Positions 48,262 through 53,478 of a DNA stretch of 53,478 nt are shown here, piece after piece (the first letter of the stretch is position 1; each line of letters begins with the position of its first letter). Source of the DNA: Paludibacteraceae bacterium (GTDB taxonomy: Bacteria > Bacteroidota > Bacteroidia > Bacteroidales > Paludibacteraceae); assembly GCA_017559385.1 (NCBI GenBank), contig JAFYSK010000048.1:1-53478 (forward strand), given 5' to 3'. Below the pieces are notes generated by a model, which did no database searches, was not told the DNA's origin, and saw only the letters and a program-made list of their open reading frames with translations. The translations under genes were made by a program, and so were the position numbers.

Positions 48262-50637
48262 TTATTTTACAAGTTTGAATAGTTTGTTTCCTTGTTTTAC
48301 GATCAGCACATGACCTGGTACAGTATGGATATTACCTTCCATTCTACGACCCATGATGTCATATATCTCTAGTGGCTGGTCCCAATCGATGTTCTCGATA
48401 GAGGTTGGAGGGTTCCATCCTTGCCAGTTGGCGTATAGTGTACCCTTCCAATAGGCTGGGATAGAGTAGAGTCGCTCGCCTGTAAATGTGGCATTATCCC
48501 ACCATCCTAGGAATGGGTATCCCTCTGGGTGAATGAGGTCAGTAGGAAGGGTGTATTCGGCAGTTACTTGTGTAGGTAGGGTAATCATGCCTTTGGCAGC
48601 CTGGTAAGCTGGTCCCCATGCAGATGGTAGACCGGCTTCGATGAAATCGCCACAGCTGACATTGATCACTTGTCCACTTTCGTAGCGTACCTCATCGGTT
48701 GCGTTGAAGAACGCATAGAGGTTGTATCGCCATATCTTAACATCGGTGATCTTGCCGTATACGGATTGGATATATTCGCCTAGCCAAATCCAATCTGGGT
48801 GCTGGGTGATGAACTCGGTGACAAAGCAGTTTTCTGACCATTTGGGCCAGGTGAGCTCTAGCACGGCATGGATAGGGTAGTCTTGGATTTGATAATTAGG
48901 ATAGATAGCTGAGTAGAACTCGTCAAAGTCTGCTTTGAACTCATCCCACAATTGTTGGTTGGTAGGTACTTCTACAGTAGGCAGTTGTCCGCCATTGAGC
49001 ACCCATGTGATATCTATCGTTGGTTCTGGTTCTGGATTAGGGTCTGTGCCAGGATTAGGATTCTCTGGTTCAGGTTCTTCGGTAGCATTTGGATCTGCGT
49101 TGTAGAGTGTCACACCATGCTCTACGCCATAGCGGTCGTAGGTATAGACGGCGATAGTCGTATTGGTAAGTGAACCGAGCGAGCTAGTATTAAATGAGTT
49201 TCCGTATATTACGCCTTGTAGATAAAGTGGATTGCGGGTTGCAGTCTTCACACCGGTGCCTTTAGGGTAGGCGTAAACGGTGAAGCGTGTCTCAGTAGGA
49301 TGTGACCATGTGAGGGTTGTACCAGATAGTTTGAGGTTGCTAGGCGCAGCTAGGCTATCTTGCACTTTCCATTCCATAGGTGGAGTGAGTGCCTCATAGA
49401 TATAGTGCGATTGAGCTAAATCTTCGTACATCTTTAGATACGAGGTGGTATTGTAATGAACGGCACCTGCGTAGCCAGATGATAAGTGTGTGCGGGTAGC
49501 ATCCATCTGGCGCTCCATCTCTTTGACTCCATCCTCAAATCCGTTGGAACCATTATACACCTTATAGGCAGCGGTAGATGGGAAGAAATGTACGCGCTTA
49601 CCGTCGGGTAATTGGTCTGAGAAATGCTCACATACACTCTTTGCCCACCACTCGCAGAGCACATCAAAGTCTTGTGCGGCTACTTGTGTTGACCAGTAGA
49701 TCTGTGGATTGACATAGTCCACATAACCACCTTTAATCCATTCTACGGTGTTGCAATAAAGTGTGTTGTAGATATCACCACCGGTGATTCCTGCAGGCAA
49801 CTTGATGCCGTATGCGCGAGCTGCGCCATTATCGATAGTCCATATACCACCAGGACCCATACCGAAGCGCACCCATGGTTTGACGGCTTGGATACTATCG
49901 TATGTGGCTTTGATGACCTTGTCCACATTGCTGCGGCGCCAGTCGTCAATAGTCTTTCCATTGCCATTTACGTCCACTACCTCAGCTGCGTTGTAATGCA
50001 ATTGTTGCGCTTTGGCATCTTCGGTGGTTGTACCGCCGTAGGCATAGAAATAGTCGTCCATTACCATACCGTCGATGTCGTATTTATTGACAATCTCCAT
50101 CAATACTTTCACCACATAGGCGCGTGACTCTGGGTAGCCAGGGTCAATGAGGTAACCAGAAAACGAGCTGTTGTTATATTTGATGAGCCAGTCTCCTGCA
50201 TTGCTCCATAGTACATCCGAGCTGGCTAGCGTGCTAGTAGATGCACGGAATGGGTTGACCCAAACGTGTAATTCCATACCACGCTTATGTGCTTCGTCTA
50301 TCGCAAATTGAAGAGGGTCATAACCAGGGTCTTTGCCGCGAGTGCCGGTCAGTGCTATAGACCAAGGCTCGTAGGAAGACACATACATCGCATCGCAAAG
50401 TGAGCGTACTTGCATGCAGACGGCATTCATATTGCCGGCTTTCATCTTGTCAAGAATGTCGATGAGTTCTTGCTTTTGTTGTTCGCGTTTGCTATCAGAT
50501 GTAGCTTTGGTTTTAGGCCAATCGATACCAGATACGGTAGCTAGCCAAGTAGCGCGAAATTCATGCTTAGGTTGTTCTGCAAAGATGGATAGGCAGAACA
50601 TCGTTGTTAAAAGGATGAAAGAGATCGTTTTTTTCAT
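48262..50637 (-). CDS. GHL10-type glycosidase with T9SS sorting domain (copy 1)
   Basis: A 791-residue paralog, first of the operon: signal peptide (about 1-20), GHL10 domain ('EFRATWLATVSGIDWPKTKA', 'VNKYDIDGMVMDDYFYAYGG'), a Pro/Glu/Asn linker ('EEPEPENPNPGTDPNPEPEP'), the extra module also found in copy 2 ('WVLNGGQLPTVEVPTNQQLW'), an InlB-type repeat and a type IX end 'IYDIMGRRMEGNI'. A promoter TACCTTTG (50677-50684, minus strand) lies 40 bp upstream. Confidence 0.87.
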   Translation of the reverse strand: MKKTISFILLTTMFCLSIFAEQPKHEFRATWLATVSGIDWPKTKATSDSKREQQKQELIDILDKMKAGNMNAVCMQVRSLCDAMYVSSYEPWSIALTGTRGKDPGYDPLQFAIDEAHKRGMELHVWVNPFRASTSTLASSDVLWSNAGDWLIKYNNSSFSGYLIDPGYPESRAYVVKVLMEIVNKYDIDGMVMDDYFYAYGGTTTEDAKAQQLHYNAAEVVDVNGNGKTIDDWRRSNVDKVIKATYDSIQAVKPWVRFGMGPGGIWTIDNGAARAYGIKLPAGITGGDIYNTLYCNTVEWIKGGYVDYVNPQIYWSTQVAAQDFDVLCEWWAKSVCEHFSDQLPDGKRVHFFPSTAAYKVYNGSNGFEDGVKEMERQMDATRTHLSSGYAGAVHYNTTSYLKMYEDLAQSHYIYEALTPPMEWKVQDSLAAPSNLKLSGTTLTWSHPTETRFTVYAYPKGTGVKTATRNPLYLQGVIYGNSFNTSSLGSLTNTTIAVYTYDRYGVEHGVTLYNADPNATEEPEPENPNPGTDPNPEPEPTIDITWVLNGGQLPTVEVPTNQQLWDEFKADFDEFYSAIYPNYQIQDYPIHAVLELTWPKWSENCFVTEFITQHPDWIWLGEYIQSVYGKITDVKIWRYNLYAFFNATDEVRYESGQVINVSCGDFIEAGLPSAWGPAYQAAKGMITLPTQVTAEYTLPTDLIHPEGYPFLGWWDNATFTGERLYSIPAYWKGTLYANWQGWNPPTSIENIDWDQPLEIYDIMGRRMEGNIHTVPGHVLIVKQGNKLFKLVK

Positions 50638-50796
50638 GATAAATTTGTTTTAGTACGCATAGGCGCATTTTCGGCACAAAGGTACAACAAATCCTGCATA
50701 TACGCAAGCGAAAGGTGTGATTTTATAAAAAATAATAGATTTTTAATCTATTTTGTACAACAAAGGACGATTGCAGGAATGCGTAGATATGAAAAA

Positions 50797-50824
50797 GATA
50801 AGGTACACGAGTGTGCACCTTATC
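50797..50824. terminator. Terminator after hsp20
   Basis: GATAAGGT-CAC and GTG-ACCTTATC arms form an imperfect 12-bp stem between the hsp20 stop and the next promoter. Confidence 0.7.
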
Positions 50825-50871
50825 CATGATGAAAAACTCTTTGTGTAGATCTCCCGGAGGGAGTCTATGGA

Positions 50872-51309
50872 TTATTGAATCTCTATGACTCGAGTAGGTT
50901 TCTTCTCGGGGGTAGTAGCTAGTTTCGGTAGTTCAATGTGAAGCACACCGCTGCATGCCTTGGCTGTAATGGCCGCTTTGTCTATGTGTTCGGGTAGCTG
51001 TAGGGCTTGCTCAAAGTGCATGTAGTTAAACTCGCGACGAAGATACTTGGAGTTTTTGTCCTCCTCTTTGTTTTCGTGTTTTTTCTCTACGGAAATCACC
51101 AATTGATCTTGGTCGTTGACATGTACTCTGAAGTCGTCCTTGGTCATGCCCGGAGCGGCTATTTCTACAAGAAATGCCTTGTCGTTTTCCTTGACATTGA
51201 TGGCAGGTGTGTTAGCCGCTATGCTGCGCATAGGGAACCAATCGTCGTTGAAGAAATCGTTGAAAATGGTTGGCAACCAGTTGTTTTGCCTTTTGGTTGT
51301 AGGTAACAT
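50872..51309 (-). CDS. Small heat shock protein, Hsp20 family
   Basis: A 145-residue chaperone with the alpha-crystallin core: 'PAINVKENDKAFLVEIAAPGM' (core 'DKAFLVEIAAPGM'), 'DQLVISVEKKHENKEED', 'YLRREFNYMHFEQALQLPEHID' and the end 'GVLHIELPKL'. It holds unfolding proteins under heat or oxidative stress. The length is normal. It lies apart from its neighbours, with terminator below and remnants above. Confidence 0.92.
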   Translation of the reverse strand: MLPTTKRQNNWLPTIFNDFFNDDWFPMRSIAANTPAINVKENDKAFLVEIAAPGMTKDDFRVHVNDQDQLVISVEKKHENKEEDKNSKYLRREFNYMHFEQALQLPEHIDKAAITAKACSGVLHIELPKLATTPEKKPTRVIEIQ

Positions 51310-51357
51310 AATAATAAATTTTATAGTTAGGTTTAGGTTAATGGCAACATCCTCTCG

Positions 51358-51492
51358 TTAGGCTGCTTGCCATGTTTGCGTATATGATTGTGTCAAATAG
51401 TGTGCCAAACTATGTGCCTGGCAGAAAAAAGTACCTAATTCGCTCTCTGCGGATACGCCTGCTCCAGTAAAAACAACGATTTTCTTAGTCAT
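51358..51492 (-). pseudogene. sir2-like N-terminal remnant
   Basis: A 44-codon frame starting MTKKIVVFTGAGVSAESELG, which is the NAD-binding start of Sir2-family deacylases (usually KKIVVLTGAGISAESGI.TFR). After 'GTF' it turns into unrelated sequence and stops. The remaining about 190 residues are missing, so this is a decayed fragment, or its start reused for a short peptide. Confidence 0.6.
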
Positions 51493-51547
51493 AATAAATG
51501 GGGTTAATGGTTAATTTTATGATTATATGTATGTGTTGACACTAAAT

Positions 51548-51700
51548 ATCTCCTTGCCTTCGGCAGAAATCTTATAAATCTTGCTTGCCACGCTTGCACC
51601 TCGCTTTTCTCCTAAGTACTCCGTAATCTATTACCACCGCTCTGCATTTTTGGGTACATCCCAAAACGCAACCGCTGAATCTTATAGAATGTGGCGGAAA
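51548..51700. repeat. Dispersed palindromic intergenic repeat, copy 3
   Basis: Contains 'ggcagaaatcttataaatctt', 'ccgtaatctattaccaccgctc' (core 'attaccaccgctc') and 'accgctgaatctta' as in the copies at the left of the window. No gene in 51493-51832 is convincing. Confidence 0.75.
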
Positions 51701-51832
51701 ACGTCTAATAGTGCAACTGGTATATAAATCCCTAATTTTATGATTATTGAGTGCAAAGATACGAAAAAAAATCGCATATGCGCAAGTGCTATGCGATTTT
51801 TGTTTATTGGACGCCCGCAAACAGGCAGCTAT

Positions 51833-52180
51833 TTAGGATTCAGAGGTGTGGATCAATGAGCCGATGATGAAGCCGCGGAAAGTGGTATAGGGATTGGGGT
51901 GCGTATTAGGATAGCGGTCGGCTTTCTTGCGGTAGTCGGCGTACTTCTCTTCCCACTCAGCACGGAGTTCGGGAGTGTTCATGATGACAGAGGTTTGTTT
52001 GACCGCCTCTGCGAAAGAAGAAACAGCCTTCTGGCGAGAGGGCGCAAGAGGACCTTTATACGGATGTTTGACTACATAAGCATGTGTGCGACCGTTGCGG
52101 GTGCGCATGATAATCTTATCGGTGGAACCGAGTTTGCCCGACATGGAGTCGAAGGGATGAGAGAGTGTTGTTCTAGCCAT
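51833..52180 (-). CDS. Hypothetical protein (115 aa)
   Basis: A basic 115-residue protein: 'GKLGSTDKIIMRTRNGRTHAYV', 'SRQKAVSSFAEAVKQTSVIM' and 'RAEWEEKYADYRKKADRYP'. The opening resembles small Bacteroidetes proteins with the word 'GKLG..D.V.....GR......', of unknown role. It is framed by dispersed repeats, suggesting a mobile or accessory origin. An upstream A-rich spacer lacks a clear promoter. Confidence 0.65.
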   Translation of the reverse strand: MARTTLSHPFDSMSGKLGSTDKIIMRTRNGRTHAYVVKHPYKGPLAPSRQKAVSSFAEAVKQTSVIMNTPELRAEWEEKYADYRKKADRYPNTHPNPYTTFRGFIIGSLIHTSES

Positions 52181-52204
52181 AGTTAGGTGATTTTGAATTA
52201 TGAA

Positions 52205-52335
52205 TATCTCCTTGCGCTATGCGCAGAAATCTTAATAAATCTTTTTTACAATGCAACTGATTTTATTGCCACCGCTCTGCTTGTCGATGCGTTTCCCCAT
52301 CGACGACGCTATCGCTGAATCTTAAGTAAATGGCT
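52205..52335. repeat. Dispersed palindromic intergenic repeat, copy 4
   Basis: Contains 'gcagaaatcttaataaatctt', 'ttgccaccgctc' and 'cgctgaatctta'. Shortest copy, without the inverted half. Confidence 0.65.
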
Positions 52336-52877
52336 TCGCTTTGTTTGTAATTATGGGTGCAAAGGTAGTGAAAGTTTTGCAGATTTACAAGTTTTGGAGG
52401 GTAAAATTTTGATTTTATAGTGAAATAGTGAAAGTAGTTGATAGATACGGTATTCCTAGGGTAAAAATAAGGTAATCTATCGTGTATCTAACGTATATCT
52501 ATCGTGTATCTATCGTATATGTAACGTAGTTGATAGCGGAAGGATAGAGGAGGGGGAGCCTCTCCTCTATCCTCCCCTAAAGGGAAGGACTTTTAGAACG
52601 CCAAAGACCGCCCTATATGGTGTAAAGTGTAAGGTGTAAAGACTGGGGATTAGGGAGTCGGGACACGCGAGACGGGACTCTGTCGAGCGCTTGCAGCGCA
52701 GTTTAGAGGCGGGGGTACTCGAATAGTATTCGGGATAACAAACAAAGAAAAAAGAACAAGCGCAGGTTGTGGACTGCGCTTGTGGAAGATTATTGATTCT
52801 TATTAGCAAGGATTAACGCAAAGCCTACCCCCCGACCCCTTCCTAAAAGAAAGGGAGGAGAAGTAAAAGCTAATATC
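52336..52877. other. Intergenic region with short tandem repeats
   Basis: No gene seen. A run of 11- to 12-bp units of the type 'atctatcgtgt' (about 52477-52530) is followed by a GC-rich part. A promoter-like CAAAGGTA at 52371 points left, toward the hypothetical gene at 51833. Confidence 0.5.
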
Positions 52878-53478
52878 TTATCTCACTTGAGTGAGGGAGC
52901 GGACATGAGCGTTGAAAGCATCCTTCTTGAGCAAGTCCTCGAGGGTGAGGTGCATGCGGTAGTTCCAGAAATGCTCTGGGTTAGAAGGCAAGTTGATACG
53001 CTCAGCGTGTTGGTCAGCCAAACGAATATCACCATCAATAGCAAACCAGTCTTGCAATGGAAGAATTACCCACATAGCAGGGCTATACATGTGCTGATTA
53101 ACGATGAATTCGGCAATTTCTGGCGTCATCTCCTGTGGCGCCTCACCCCACCAGCCCATTTGCTCGTTGTAGAACTTCTGAGTGACTTGGCGGTCCTCCT
53201 CCCACCAAGCACGAACAGGGTTCATGTCGTGGGTACCGATGGTACAAACGCTATGATAAGGAGCGTCCGCTGGGTGAGCGAAAGCTACGGTTGGGTCCTT
53301 AGGCATGCGTTGGATCTCGAGCGAGAGGATCTGCAATTGGTTCATTACATCAGGCACACATGTAGGCACCATACCGAGGTCCTCGCCGCAGCAGAGCATG
53401 TCGGTAGAAGCGATGAGTGTAGGCAACTTCTTGAGTGCAGACTCGCGCCAGAAAGAGGTGTGGCGGTGGTAGAAGTAG
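52878..53478 (-). CDS. malQ: 4-alpha-glucanotransferase, C-terminal part (continues beyond window)
   Basis: The last about 200 residues of a GH77 amylomaltase, which moves glucan chains during maltodextrin and starch use. 'CCGEDLGMVPTCVPDVM' holds the conserved Glu-Asp-Leu-Gly, 'GTHDMNPVRAWWEED' the Thr-His-Asp, and the end is 'LTLEDLLKKDAFNAHVRSL'. The frame is open to the right edge, so the start lies outside the window. 'FWRESALKKLP' is visible before the first internal start. Confidence 0.9.
   Translation of the reverse strand, partial: YFYHRHTSFWRESALKKLPTLIASTDMLCCGEDLGMVPTCVPDVMNQLQILSLEIQRMPKDPTVAFAHPADAPYHSVCTIGTHDMNPVRAWWEEDRQVTQKFYNEQMGWWGEAPQEMTPEIAEFIVNQHMYSPAMWVILPLQDWFAIDGDIRLADQHAERINLPSNPEHFWNYRMHLTLEDLLKKDAFNAHVRSLTQVR

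Overview
The window is a piece of a Bacteroidales-type chromosome carrying a complete-looking Mu-like (transposable, contractile-tailed) prophage of about 33.7 kb. The Bacteroidetes assignment rests on many promoters of the TTTG-N19-TAnnTTTG class, near absence of Shine-Dalgarno sites, secreted proteins with type IX secretion C-terminal domains, Bacteroidetes-style ParC, DprA and Upp, and phage proteins of types seen in Bacteroides prophages.

Host left part (1-6349): a dispersed palindromic repeat, an SUMF1/formylglycine-enzyme-like exported protein, topoisomerase IV subunit A (parC), a 55-residue membrane protein, and the 3' part of dprA, all on the minus strand. Host right part (40099-53478): the 5' end of dprA, a VanZ-like protein and upp (one minus-strand cluster), then a plus-strand trio (DUF5063-like protein, 3'-5' exonuclease, endonuclease/exonuclease/phosphatase protein), three tandem GHL10-type glycosidases, a small heat-shock protein, a sir2 remnant, a small hypothetical protein, more dispersed repeats, and the 3' part of malQ running off the right edge.

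Prophage (about 6350-40098): it splits dprA. The two dprA pieces rejoin in frame across a 5-bp direct repeat (CATGT) that flanks the element. From left to right: a non-coding left end with repeats and one end-type site; a minus-strand LexA/CI-like repressor; a rightward early operon (HTH protein, structured RNA, tRNA-like gene with an oversized anticodon loop, MuA-type DDE transposase, MuB-type ATPase, second P-loop ATPase, GemA-like and Gam-like proteins, small proteins); then late genes in two divergent blocks fired from a central control region at 25495-25604 that holds two identical palindromes 21 bp apart. The leftward block makes terminase, portal, gpF- and gpG-like head proteins, the baseplate hub and spike, and the lysis proteins. 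The rightward block makes protease/scaffold, capsid, sheath, tube, frameshifted tail chaperones, tape measure, baseplate and fibers. Three small genes (16247, 20460, 29783) lie antisense to the late operons, two of them with exact consensus promoters, which is the pattern of lysogenically expressed cargo genes. The right end has a tyrosine recombinase broken by an amber codon, a strongly structured RNA with a predicted pseudoknot, a thymidylate-synthase-family protein whose base-specificity residue is Asp (as in dCMP-acting enzymes), an adenine-type methyltransferase, and three transposase-type end sites spaced exactly 22 bp.

The most notable items are the dprA disruption, the putative DNA-base-modification module with its structured RNA leader, the aberrant tRNA, the fusion of a minor head protein to a papain-fold toxin-like domain, and the antisense cargo genes. 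All functions are read from sequence by eye; no database search was run.
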